Shown here piece by piece: positions 47,956-56,984 of a DNA stretch of 64,000 bases. The notes under the pieces were generated by a model, which ran no database searches, was not told the origin of the DNA, and was given only the letters and a program-made list of their open reading frames with translations. Position 1 is the stretch's first letter, and each line of letters starts with the position of its first letter. The DNA lies in the NCBI GenBank assembly GCA_016716505.1, contig JADJWF010000011.1, positions 372,001-436,000 on the forward strand, given 5' to 3'. This DNA comes from Verrucomicrobiota bacterium. GTDB taxonomy: Bacteria > Verrucomicrobiota > Verrucomicrobiia > Limisphaerales > J093. The translations under genes and the position numbers were made by a program.

Positions 47956-50193
47956 TCACGCCGGATAATCGAGCGCTTCGCGCGTCATCACCTTGGTCAG
48001 CGCCTCGGCCGCGCGGTCCTTTGCCAGCCGGCAACCGGTCAGGCAGCCATCGAGCTTGGCGCGCAACCGCACGAACGTCTCCAGCCCGCTGAACCGAACG
48101 CACGGGCCTGCCTTGAGCGGATGGAATTCGCCCGCTTCGGAGACGTCGCTGTACGCCCTGGCCGATCCGTCAATGCCCGGGATGATGCCTTCGAGCGCAG
48201 TCAACTCGTCCGCCTGATAGCAGGCATGGCAACTGGTCTCGTCCCAAGCCGGGTGCCGGTTGTAGCCGTGGACCAATTCGGTGCAAATGCGGGCGACTTC
48301 GCCGGCGGCCCGCGCGGCTTGCACGTGGCAGAGGTCGGTGAAGAACGCGACGGTGCCGGGCAGGGCCTCGGCCAGGGCCGGATTGCTCCCGCCCTTGGCC
48401 TCGAGTTCGATCACGTCGAGGACGAATTGCCGGGCCGCGAGCAGCCAGCACAGGGCATCCGCCAGCGGGAAAGTCACTCCCTGGCGCGTCTTGTGATACA
48501 GCCTGGCGCCCTCCGCGTCCTTGGCCGTCTGCAGGTGGTCGAGCGTCCACGCCCAGAGCTGCATGGCGCTGGCCAGCGTGCAGGCACCGGTGCCGGGACG
48601 GTCGGAGGCGATCCGGCGCATCTCGGCGATCCATTGGCGGAACTGCGCGAGGAACAACTCGTTCGTCATCGTGACGGACAGTTGCAGCCGCTGAACCGCT
48701 TCCGGCCCCTCGTAGGTGGCCTCGAGTTGCGCGTCCATCCACTTCTGGCCCAGGAAACCGGGACAATCCTCCGTGACGCCGTAGCCGCCCATCAGGCTCA
48801 CCGCCTCGCGCATCATCGTCGCCCCGTGGCCGGTGTTCCACAGCTTGCAAGCCGGACACAGGACATTGGCCAGCGAGTCCAGCAGGGCGAAGCGCACCAG
48901 GGGATCGGCCTCGAGCGCCTGCTGCCGTTGCAGATCACGCGTGCCCACCGGTTTGGCGAGAAGTCCGATCAACTCGAGGGCCTGCGATTGCAGGGTGGCC
49001 AGTTCCTTGAACGCCGCGCGGCCGGTCAGCTTGCGTTCCGCAAAGAGCCGGTCTTTCTCGCGCTCGAGCGGATCAAGTTCGTCGAAGAGGCGCGCGGCGG
49101 CGAATCCCAGCGACGCACTCGCTTCGCCGGTGGCCCACACGTCCACCAAGCGGTGGAGCACGTCTTCCTTCTGCTGCAGGCCGAACTCGTAGCGCGGCGT
49201 GCCGGGACCCCCCTCGCCACCCCGAAAGCGCCGCCGTTGGTAGAGGATCACCGGCTCGACGGCGGACAGCAACTTGGCCGCCGTCATCAGCCCCACGGTC
49301 ACCCGGGTGCGCCGGAACACGGCCTCGATGATCTCGCTGTGCGAGTAGTTCGGAATGATGACGCCGTCCTTCACCGTGTACCCGCCCACGATGCGGCTGG
49401 CCGGAACGGTCAGGCTGAAGACCGGATCGTTCGTGGACGAGAGTTGATGGACGAGCTTCTTGGTGGGCGTGCCGCGATCCCAGGTGCCGGGATCGCCCTC
49501 CTCGAGAATCACCATGCAACTGCCCTTGATTCGCGGGTCATCGGAATCCACCGCGGCGGTGACCACGTTCGCGAAGCCCATGTTGGTGATGAAGCGTCCG
49601 CGCTTGTCCACCTGGAGCAGGGGCTCCCGCCCTTCCTTCCACTCCGCCACGCGCACCCGCCCGCCCATCATCCCGGTCTCGACCCCGACAAACGGAATCG
49701 GCTCGGTCAGGGCAAAAGCCGCCCGCACCTGCACCCGGTCTTCACCGGGTTGCCGCGGGGCCGCCCCCGCCACGTAGCGAGCGCGCTGTTCCGGTGTGCC
49801 GCGCTCGTGGATGGGCGCGAGGCCGAGGTTGCCGGCAAGACTGCACGTGGCCGCGCCGGCATCCACCCACGACAGCTCGAAGGCGACCAACGCCAACGCG
49901 AGGTTTTTGGGTCCCGCGATGAAGCCGCCCTCTTCCGGGTCGAGGGCCGCAGCAGTGATGCCGCTTTCGTCGAAGTGTTGCAACAGGGCGGCCTTCTCGG
50001 GTGTCCAGTCGTGCGAGTTCCTTCCGCCGGCGGCCACCAGCCGGGCCACCGGTCCGCGCGCGACCGACCGGCTCGCCTGAACGAGCAGGTGAAGATCGTA
50101 GCGGTCGGCGTAACGCCACATGAGCTGGCGGACGTCGTCGCCGGGCAGGGTCTGAAGAACGGGGGCAGCAGGATGACCAAGGGCGGTTTGCAT
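47956..50193 (-). CDS. Long acyl-CoA dehydrogenase
   Basis: A 745-residue flavoprotein of the acyl-CoA dehydrogenase superfamily. The N-terminal helices and middle beta domain are seen in ALDPEEGGFIAGPKNLALAL, FALTEPIPFVGVET and GRFITNMGFANVVTAA. The helical domain includes RRTRVTVGLMTAAKLLSAV and EAVSLMGGYGVTEDCPGFLG. About 130 C-terminal residues extend beyond the standard protein, as in the long DUF1974-like or AidB-like branches. It may act on long or branched acyl-CoAs; specificity cannot be read. The ATG at 50193 is preferred to the upstream extension. Confidence 0.82.
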   Translation of the reverse strand: MQTALGHPAAPVLQTLPGDDVRQLMWRYADRYDLHLLVQASRSVARGPVARLVAAGGRNSHDWTPEKAALLQHFDESGITAAALDPEEGGFIAGPKNLALALVAFELSWVDAGAATCSLAGNLGLAPIHERGTPEQRARYVAGAAPRQPGEDRVQVRAAFALTEPIPFVGVETGMMGGRVRVAEWKEGREPLLQVDKRGRFITNMGFANVVTAAVDSDDPRIKGSCMVILEEGDPGTWDRGTPTKKLVHQLSSTNDPVFSLTVPASRIVGGYTVKDGVIIPNYSHSEIIEAVFRRTRVTVGLMTAAKLLSAVEPVILYQRRRFRGGEGGPGTPRYEFGLQQKEDVLHRLVDVWATGEASASLGFAAARLFDELDPLEREKDRLFAERKLTGRAAFKELATLQSQALELIGLLAKPVGTRDLQRQQALEADPLVRFALLDSLANVLCPACKLWNTGHGATMMREAVSLMGGYGVTEDCPGFLGQKWMDAQLEATYEGPEAVQRLQLSVTMTNELFLAQFRQWIAEMRRIASDRPGTGACTLASAMQLWAWTLDHLQTAKDAEGARLYHKTRQGVTFPLADALCWLLAARQFVLDVIELEAKGGSNPALAEALPGTVAFFTDLCHVQAARAAGEVARICTELVHGYNRHPAWDETSCHACYQADELTALEGIIPGIDGSARAYSDVSEAGEFHPLKAGPCVRFSGLETFVRLRAKLDGCLTGCRLAKDRAAEALTKVMTREALDYPA

Positions 50194-50743
50194 CAGATTC
50201 TCGGGCACTAAGTGTTGCGGGCGGCATTGTTGCCAGTTCCCGAGGCGCAAGTCAGCAGAGAAGCGTGGTCAAGCGGATTGTTCCAATCCCGTCAACGGAA
50301 GCGCCGTGGTCCCGTACGTTGCCAGTCTGCCGGGCGGCTCTTGACCCGCAACTTGCGGATCACCGGAGCCGTTGGCTCCCCCGCAAGTGAGCCATCGGGA
50401 GACCTTGCGGCAAGTCGCAGCGGCCTCGGGTTCGCGACTCAAGCCGTTGCCTCAATCCCCGCGTTAGGTGTCGGGATCGGTGGAATCGCCAGAGAGTTCC
50501 GGCTCTGCGTAATCCTCGTCGAGGACGGCAGTTGCAGGCCGGCCAGGGTGTGGCAAGCAGCCTGCGCTGGCGCTGGGCTGGCTCACCTGGGGGAGAAGCC
50601 GAAGGGGGACGGGCTGGGGCGAGCATTCGAGGATTCCTCCGCCGGTCAAGGGCGATTGAACTCTTGACGCAAGTGGGGGGCGAGGTAGGCTTAACAACGT
50701 TAAGCAAGTAATCGAAGGCCTAGCCTTATTCCACACGAAATCC
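50194..50743. promoter_or_regulatory. Intergenic region before the LamG giant, with operator-like inverted repeat
   Basis: The 550 bases hold no coding frame with recognisable homology. Near the gene start lies a perfect 7-bp inverted repeat with a 3-base spacer, GCTTAAC-AAC-GTTAAGC (50689-50705). A weak promoter, TTGACG (50664-50669) with a 16-base spacer and TAGGCT (50686-50691), overlaps its left arm, as expected for a repressor operator. Nothing else was identified. Confidence 0.4.
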
Positions 50744-53677
50744 ATGAAAACCAAACGCAACTGGCTGTCTTGGGCGATCCCCCTGCTCGCCGGCGCCGTG
50801 CCGCTGACGACTCAGGGCGATCTGATCCATCGCTACAGCTTCAGCGAGACCTCGGGAACCACCGTCCGCGATTCGGTGGGGTCTGCCAACGGAGAACTCA
50901 AGGGCAACGGCGGGTACTTCACGGGTTCCGGGCAGCTCGTGTTGCCGGGCGGCGGCGCGTCGGCCGATCCACCCGAGGTCATCGCCGGGTACGTGGATCT
51001 GCCCAATCACATCATCAACGTCCTGGACAAAGTGACCATTGAAACGTGGGTCACTTGGGAGGGCGCCGGTCCGTGGCAGCGCATCTTCGACTTCGGCACT
51101 TCCGCCGGGGGCGAGGAGATCGTGAACGGGTTCGGGAACTATTTGTTCCTGTCGCCGCAGGGGCCGGACAACCTGCGGTTCGCGGTCCGTGATCCGGCGA
51201 CGGGCAATGAGTTGACCCAGTTGACCGCCCTCGCCCGGCTCCAGACCTTCGAACCGGTGTGCATCACCGTCACTTACGACCCCGGCGCGAACATTGCGCG
51301 CCTGTACAGCAACGCCGTGATGCTGGTGACGGGACCCGCCCCGGTTGCGTTGCGGGACATCAATGACGTGAACAACTGGCTCGGCCGTTCGCAGTGGAAC
51401 GACGCCATGTTCCAGGGCAGTTACGACGAGTTCCGCATTTACAACACAGCGTTGGATCCCCTCCAGGTCGCCGCCAGCTTCGCCGCGGGCAAGGACTCGC
51501 CGAGTACCGACCCGGCGGCGCTGGGCGCCTTGAACGCCGTGACGCTCCACGTGCCCAACCTGAGCATGGTTGAGCAGGACAGCCAGACGGTTTGGGGCAC
51601 AGCGGAGTACGCAAACTTCCCGGGGCTGCGGTTGAGTGGCGTGGCCGGTGTGACGATCACGTCCAGCAATGACGGCGTGGTGACGGTCAACGCGGCGGGA
51701 GTGGCCACCTCGGTCGCCCCGGGCACCGCCACCCTGACGTTGAGCTATTCGGGTCGCACGGACTCCAAGACGATCACCGTGCTCCCGCGCCAGGCGGGCA
51801 TCGCCATCGCCGGCAAACTGTGGGTGGACCTCCGGGCAGAGGATGTACGCAATGACACCTCGGTCTGGCGCAATCGCACCGGAGAGGGAGACTTTTTCGC
51901 CGTCGGCTCGCCCACCTACGTCGCCAACGTGAACGGCACCGGGGTCGCGGGAGTTCAGTTCAATCCAGTGGCCCCGGCCACGGATGCCTACGAAGGCCCG
52001 ATGACCACCGAGGACCTTCATGGGAGCAGCGACTGCTCCATTGAAGTGTGGGCCTACAATCCGGCGATCGCGGATGAAGAAACGCTGGTGGCGTGGTCGC
52101 GCCGCGGGGGACCCGATGGCTCGAATCGCGCGTTTAACTACGGCGCCAACCCCACCTACGGCGCCGTCGGTCACTGGGGCGCTCCGGACATGGGCTGGTC
52201 GGGCACCCCCGCTGCCGGCCAGTGGCACTATCTCGTGTACACGTTCGACGGCGTCAACACCGCCAAGGTCTATGCGGACGGCATTCTAAAGACGACCGAA
52301 ATCCTGACCCTGAACACTCACCCCGACCTGCCGATCCGCCTCGCCGCCCAGGCCAACACGGCTGGCTCCGACTTTGACTTCGGGCAGGCCCTGTCGGGCT
52401 ACCTCGCGCTGGTGCGGGTTCACGGTGGCAAGCTGACGGACGCGGACGTGGCCAACAACTTCCTGTTCGGCCCCACCTTGTCACCTCCGGGTGACATCCA
52501 GTCCGTTCAGGTGCGGCTGGACCGGCCAACCTTGACGGGTGTACGGGACCTCGGCCAGGCGCGCGTGATCGTGGATTTCGCCAACTTGAAGAACGTGGAC
52601 CTGACCGGCTTCAGCACGCTCGCAAGCGGCAACCCGGACGTGGTCACCGTCAATGCTGCGGGCACGTACACCGCCGTCGGACTTGGCTCGACGGAAATCA
52701 GGGCCACCTACCGCGGCCTGACCGTCTCCGCCCCGGTGACGGTGGTGGCCCCTCCGCCGCTGGCGCTGAAACATCGGTACAGCTTCGGCGAACCGGTGGG
52801 CAGCACCACCGTGAAGGACTCCGTTGGTTCGGCCGACGGGACGATCATGGGCAACGGCGCTGCATTTGATGGAGCCGGGCAGTTGATCCTGCCGGGCGGG
52901 GGCGGTTCTGCGGCGGCCCCGGACGTCATTGCGGGCTACGTGAATTTGCCGAACGGCATCATCAGCGCGCTCGCGAACGTGTCCTTCGAGGCATGGGTGA
53001 CGTGGGATGCGACCGCCAGTTCGTGGCAGCGCATCTTCGACTTCGGCACCTCGGCCGGTGGCGAGGACATCGTCAACGGCAATGGCAATTACCTGTTCCT
53101 GTCACCCCAGGGACCGGACAACCTGCGTTTCGCCGTGCGCGACCCGCGCACGGGCACCGAGCCCACGCAACTCACTGCGGCTGCACCGCTCGCCCAGGGG
53201 CAAAAGGTCTATGTGGCGGTCAGCTACGATTACAACAACAACTCGGCCCGCCTGTATCGGGATGCCGTCCAGGTGGCTTCGGGGCCGGCGGCGGTTCCGT
53301 TGCACCTGATTGACGACGTCAACAACTGGCTTGGGCGCTCGCAATGGAACGACGCCATGTTCCAAGGCAGCTATGACGAGTTCCGCATTTGGGAGGGCGC
53401 GCTGTCGGCCGAGCAGGTGGCGGCGAACTTCGCGGCCGGCCCCAACACGATACCGGAGCCACCCGTCGAAGCTCCCAGCCTTGCCATTGAGCGATCCGGC
53501 AACAGCGTGATCGTGAGCTGGCCCGGCAACGCCACGGGCTTTGCCTTGCAGGTTGCTTCCAGTGTCGCCGGCCCGTGGTCGCCGGTGGATACGTCCGGCG
53601 CGGTCGAACAAGCCGGCCGGAAACGGCTCACGCTGCCAATCGGTTCGTCCAATCAGTACTACCGAATGCGGAAGTAG
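50744..53677 (+). CDS. Secreted LamG/Big multi-domain protein
   Basis: A 977-residue exported protein. The signal peptide (NWLSWAIPLLAGAVPLTTQG) is followed by LamG domain 1 (about 27-250), a Big_2-type Ig domain (about 265-345), LamG 2 (about 350-590), another Big_2-like domain (about 595-690), LamG 3 (about 700-930), and a C-terminal domain ending GSSNQYYRMRK. LamG 1 and LamG 3 are near-copies: both contain WQRIFDFGTSAGGE, NYLFLSPQGPDNLRFAVRDP and NNWLGRSQWNDAMFQGSYDE. The gene may have grown by internal duplication. A surface or matrix-binding role, perhaps to polysaccharides, is likely. Confidence 0.88.
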   Translation: MKTKRNWLSWAIPLLAGAVPLTTQGDLIHRYSFSETSGTTVRDSVGSANGELKGNGGYFTGSGQLVLPGGGASADPPEVIAGYVDLPNHIINVLDKVTIETWVTWEGAGPWQRIFDFGTSAGGEEIVNGFGNYLFLSPQGPDNLRFAVRDPATGNELTQLTALARLQTFEPVCITVTYDPGANIARLYSNAVMLVTGPAPVALRDINDVNNWLGRSQWNDAMFQGSYDEFRIYNTALDPLQVAASFAAGKDSPSTDPAALGALNAVTLHVPNLSMVEQDSQTVWGTAEYANFPGLRLSGVAGVTITSSNDGVVTVNAAGVATSVAPGTATLTLSYSGRTDSKTITVLPRQAGIAIAGKLWVDLRAEDVRNDTSVWRNRTGEGDFFAVGSPTYVANVNGTGVAGVQFNPVAPATDAYEGPMTTEDLHGSSDCSIEVWAYNPAIADEETLVAWSRRGGPDGSNRAFNYGANPTYGAVGHWGAPDMGWSGTPAAGQWHYLVYTFDGVNTAKVYADGILKTTEILTLNTHPDLPIRLAAQANTAGSDFDFGQALSGYLALVRVHGGKLTDADVANNFLFGPTLSPPGDIQSVQVRLDRPTLTGVRDLGQARVIVDFANLKNVDLTGFSTLASGNPDVVTVNAAGTYTAVGLGSTEIRATYRGLTVSAPVTVVAPPPLALKHRYSFGEPVGSTTVKDSVGSADGTIMGNGAAFDGAGQLILPGGGGSAAAPDVIAGYVNLPNGIISALANVSFEAWVTWDATASSWQRIFDFGTSAGGEDIVNGNGNYLFLSPQGPDNLRFAVRDPRTGTEPTQLTAAAPLAQGQKVYVAVSYDYNNNSARLYRDAVQVASGPAAVPLHLIDDVNNWLGRSQWNDAMFQGSYDEFRIWEGALSAEQVAANFAAGPNTIPEPPVEAPSLAIERSGNSVIVSWPGNATGFALQVASSVAGPWSPVDTSGAVEQAGRKRLTLPIGSSNQYYRMRK

Positions 53678-53718
53678 CGCGGCGCACGAGCGACCCGCCT
53701 CGTTCAAGATCATGACAC

Positions 53719-53752
53719 AAGGGGCCGGACGACACGTTCGGCCCCTTCGCTT
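53719..53752 (+). terminator. Probable terminator after the LamG gene
   Basis: A hairpin AAGGGGCCG ... CGGCCCCTT with an 11-base loop lies 42 bases after the stop codon. The T tract after it is interrupted (TTCGCTTT), so strength is uncertain. Confidence 0.55.
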
Positions 53753-53924
53753 TGTGATGACGGAGCCGGATCACCGCGTAAGCTCTGGGCCGCGCACAAC
53801 CTCCAGAACCGTGAAACGCCCCAGACCTCAGTACGGTGGAGCACCGACCTCCGGGCCGGGCGAGGGTCGCCGTGCCCTTTCGCCGGACCTGCGGTCGGTG
53901 GGCCTGCCCGGGCGGGGTCGCCGG

Positions 53925-55277
53925 ATGTGGGCGCGGTGGATCGGCCGCCTGGCTGCTTGCCTGCCCGGTTTGTTGACAGTCAACGCGGCGGATGCAGACG
54001 TGGCGCGGGCTTCTCCGCCTGTCTCACCGAGATCTGCCAGTTCGCTCCTCAGTGCCGCCGACCCCGCCGCCGAGGAAGAGCGAATCCTGCGTCTCGAGCA
54101 AAGGGAAGCGGCGGAAACGCTCCTTCGCGAGCACCCCGGCGGCGATGCGGCCTTCGTGCTGGCGATGGTGTGGCATGAGCAGGGCGATGTGTCGGCCGCG
54201 ATCCGGCTTTGGCGGGACGGGCTCCAAATGCCGGAGGCATCGGTCCGCCTCCACAAGCGTGCGGAAGTGCTCGCCGAATACGCCGAGGCGCTCCGGATCC
54301 AAGAACGCTTCGACGAGGCAGAGCGGGCCCTCCGCGAATCACTCGCTCTCCAGCCGCGCCGCGAACAAACCGTGCTGCGGCTCGCTCACCTCCTCTACGC
54401 CCGCGATCGCGCGGAGGAATGCCTCGCCGTGCTCACGGCCGCGCCGGCAGGCTCCGCCGCCGCCCACAGCCTGCGCGGGAAGGCCTGCCAACGTCTCGGC
54501 CGGATGGAAGAGGCGCGGACACACTTCGAGGCGGCATTGCAGGCTGATCCCAATTGGGCCGAAGCCTGTTACGGTCTGGCGGTAACCTGTGCCCGGCTGG
54601 GATTCGACGCCGAGGCGGCGGCGTACCGTTCCCGCTTTACCCGGCTCAAGGCGGAGCAGCAGAGCGTGGGACGCGAGTACCGCGCCGGACTGAGTCCGCT
54701 TCACACCACTCGCCAGAGCACCGCCATGACGCACACCGCGGTCGCGTGGGTCTATCAGGACCACGGTCAGACCGGGGTCGCGGAGCGTTGGTGGCGACGC
54801 GCGGCCGAGCTGGATCCGGATAACACCGCCTGCCGCTTCCACCTGATGATGCTCTGTCAGCGAACCGGTCGCAACGAGGAGGCCCTGCGCCTTTGCCGGG
54901 AAATGATTCGCGCCGAGCCCAACAACCCGTTTCACCACCTGAGCCTCGGCAACCTCGAGGCCCGCCGCGGGGAGCTGGCGGCTGCCGGCGCCGCCTATGA
55001 AACGGCGCATCGCCTCGGGCCGGATCGTCCGGAAGCGTGTTTTGCCCTCGCCCAGTTCTACCTGCGCGCGAACACAAATCTCCCCACCGCCGCCCGCCTG
55101 GCCGCCCGGGCGGTCGAACTGTCGCCCGCGGCACCCCACCAGTACGTCCTGAGCCGCGCCGCAGCCCGGGTCGGTGATCGGGAAACCGCCCGGCGGGCGA
55201 TCGAGCGCGCGTGCGAGCTGGACCCTGGAAACGAGGACTATCAAGCCTGGCGCCGGACCCTCTCTGCCGGCCCCTAG
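53925..55277 (+). CDS. Secreted TPR protein
   Basis: A 450-residue protein. A short signal (MWARWIGRLAACLPGLLTVN) is followed by about eight TPR-like helix pairs, with repeated patterns such as AEVLAEYAEALRIQERFDEA, EEARTHFEAALQADPNWAEA and NEEALRLCREMIRAEPNNPF, and ending at ERACELDPGNEDYQAW. TPR arrays mediate protein-protein contacts. It is immediately followed by two CRTAC1-type genes (6-base gap) in an operon-like arrangement seen repeatedly in Verrucomicrobia. A GTG at 53811 could extend the N-terminus. Confidence 0.82.
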   Translation: MWARWIGRLAACLPGLLTVNAADADVARASPPVSPRSASSLLSAADPAAEEERILRLEQREAAETLLREHPGGDAAFVLAMVWHEQGDVSAAIRLWRDGLQMPEASVRLHKRAEVLAEYAEALRIQERFDEAERALRESLALQPRREQTVLRLAHLLYARDRAEECLAVLTAAPAGSAAAHSLRGKACQRLGRMEEARTHFEAALQADPNWAEACYGLAVTCARLGFDAEAAAYRSRFTRLKAEQQSVGREYRAGLSPLHTTRQSTAMTHTAVAWVYQDHGQTGVAERWWRRAAELDPDNTACRFHLMMLCQRTGRNEEALRLCREMIRAEPNNPFHHLSLGNLEARRGELAAAGAAYETAHRLGPDRPEACFALAQFYLRANTNLPTAARLAARAVELSPAAPHQYVLSRAAARVGDRETARRAIERACELDPGNEDYQAWRRTLSAGP

Positions 55278-55283
55278 CCCCGC

Positions 55284-56984
55284 ATGACTGCCAAATCTCG
55301 CGTCCTCGTCGCGACGGCCGGCACGCTGGCCGCGGCGGGATGCTTGCTCGGAGCTGCGCCCGCTTCCGCCAGCCCCATCGTGCTCACCGAGGTCACGCAT
55401 CAGACCGGCATAGACTTTGTCCACACGGATGGAAGTTCCGGCGAACGGTACATTGTAGAAACCGTCAGCGCCGGCCTGGCGACCTTTGACTACAACGGCG
55501 ACGGACGGATTGACCTGTTCTTCCTCAACGGCGCTCCGCTGGGGCCGGCGCGACAGGACCCGCTGCCCACCTGCCGTCTCTACCGCAATGATGGCGACTG
55601 GAAGTTCACGGAGGTCACCCGGGAGGCCGGACTCGCGGTGACCTGCTACGCGTTGGGTGTCGCGGTGGCGGACTACGATAATGATGGCTGGCCCGACCTC
55701 TACCTGAACAACTTCGGCACCAATCTCCTGTTCCGTAATCAGGGTGACGGCACGTTTGCCGACGTGACCGGCCGCGCCGGCGTGGCGGACCAACCACACG
55801 TGGGCGCGGGCACGGCCTTTTTCGACATGGACGGCGACGGCGACGTGGATTTATACGTGGGACACTACGTGGATTTCACCTTCGAGAAACACCACATCGT
55901 CCGCTTCAATGGCCATCCCGCCTACGTCGGCCCGTTGAACTACGCCACCACCGCCAGCCGGATGTACCGCAATAATGGCGACGGGACGTTCACCGACGTG
56001 ACTGCGGCAAGCGGCATCGGCCAGCACCAGGGGGCGGCGATGGGGCTGGTGGCGGCGGATTTCGACGCAGACGGCGACACCGATTTGTTTGTCGGGAACG
56101 ATGAAACGGGCAATTTCCTCTTCGTGAACGACGGGCGCGGGCGGTTCAAAGAGAACGGGCTGGCCGCCGGCATCGCCTACGACTTCAACGGTCGCGCTCA
56201 CGGCACCATGGGCGTGGAGTGCGGGGACTTCGACAACGACGGCTGGCTGGATTTCTACGCCACTTCCTTTCAGCGCGAATTGCCGATGCTCTTCCGCAAC
56301 CTCGGCAACGGATTCTTCGACGATGTCACGATCCCGCGCGGCGCGGCGGCGGGCATGGACTCGCTCGTGACGTGGGGTTGCGGCCTGGTGGACTTCGACC
56401 AAGACGGCCACCGCGACCTCTTCGTCGCCGCCGGGCATCTGCAGGACAATGTGGAACGGTACGACACCTCGACGACCTACCATCAGCAGAACCGCCTCCT
56501 CCGCAACCTCGGCAACGGACGATTCGTGGACGTGGCGCAGCTCGCCGGCGACGGGCTGAAACCCAGACTCAGCAGCCGCGGCGCCGCGTTCGACGACCTG
56601 GACAATGACGGCGACGTGGACGTGGTGGTGCTCAACAGCCGGCGTGAACCGACCTTGCTCCGCAACGACTCCCCGCCGGTGGGGCGGTGGTTGCAAGTGC
56701 AGTTGCGGGGCGTGAAGAGCAACCGGGACGGGATTGGCGCCCGCGTCAGCGTGGACGCCGGCGACCTGAAGTCCGTGGCCGAAGTCCACAGCGGCCGCAG
56801 CTACCAGAGCCACTACGGTACCCGCCTGCACTTCGGACTTGGCCCCAACGACCGGGTGAACCGGATCGAGGTGCGCTGGATCGGTGGTGGGAGGGATGTC
56901 GTCCGGAATGTGCCGGCCGGGCGGCTGGTGACCCTTATCGAGGGCGTCGGCCTCACTCCGCCCGCCCCGTCAACATCCCGATGA
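55284..56984 (+). CDS. CRTAC1-type FG-GAP/ASPIC-UnbV protein
   Basis: A 566-residue exported protein. The signal peptide (VLVATAGTLAAAGCLLGAAP) precedes FG-GAP/VCBS blades with calcium-binding DxDxDG loops (FDYNGDGRIDLFFLNG, YDNDGWPDLYLNNFG, FDMDGDGDVDLYVGHY, FDQDGHRDLFVAAGH). A C-terminal ASPIC/UnbV domain ends in HFGLGPNDRVNRIEVRWIGG. The stop codon overlaps the next gene by 4 bases (ATGA), so the two are probably translated together. A role in the periplasm or at the surface, binding carbohydrates or scaffolding enzymes, is inferred. Confidence 0.9.
   Translation: MTAKSRVLVATAGTLAAAGCLLGAAPASASPIVLTEVTHQTGIDFVHTDGSSGERYIVETVSAGLATFDYNGDGRIDLFFLNGAPLGPARQDPLPTCRLYRNDGDWKFTEVTREAGLAVTCYALGVAVADYDNDGWPDLYLNNFGTNLLFRNQGDGTFADVTGRAGVADQPHVGAGTAFFDMDGDGDVDLYVGHYVDFTFEKHHIVRFNGHPAYVGPLNYATTASRMYRNNGDGTFTDVTAASGIGQHQGAAMGLVAADFDADGDTDLFVGNDETGNFLFVNDGRGRFKENGLAAGIAYDFNGRAHGTMGVECGDFDNDGWLDFYATSFQRELPMLFRNLGNGFFDDVTIPRGAAAGMDSLVTWGCGLVDFDQDGHRDLFVAAGHLQDNVERYDTSTTYHQQNRLLRNLGNGRFVDVAQLAGDGLKPRLSSRGAAFDDLDNDGDVDVVVLNSRREPTLLRNDSPPVGRWLQVQLRGVKSNRDGIGARVSVDAGDLKSVAEVHSGRSYQSHYGTRLHFGLGPNDRVNRIEVRWIGGGRDVVRNVPAGRLVTLIEGVGLTPPAPSTSR

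Noticed and set aside
48121..50211. Long antisense open frame (696 residues) opposite the acyl-CoA dehydrogenase
   Set aside because: It is a shadow of GC-rich coding DNA; the opposite strand has the clear flavoprotein.
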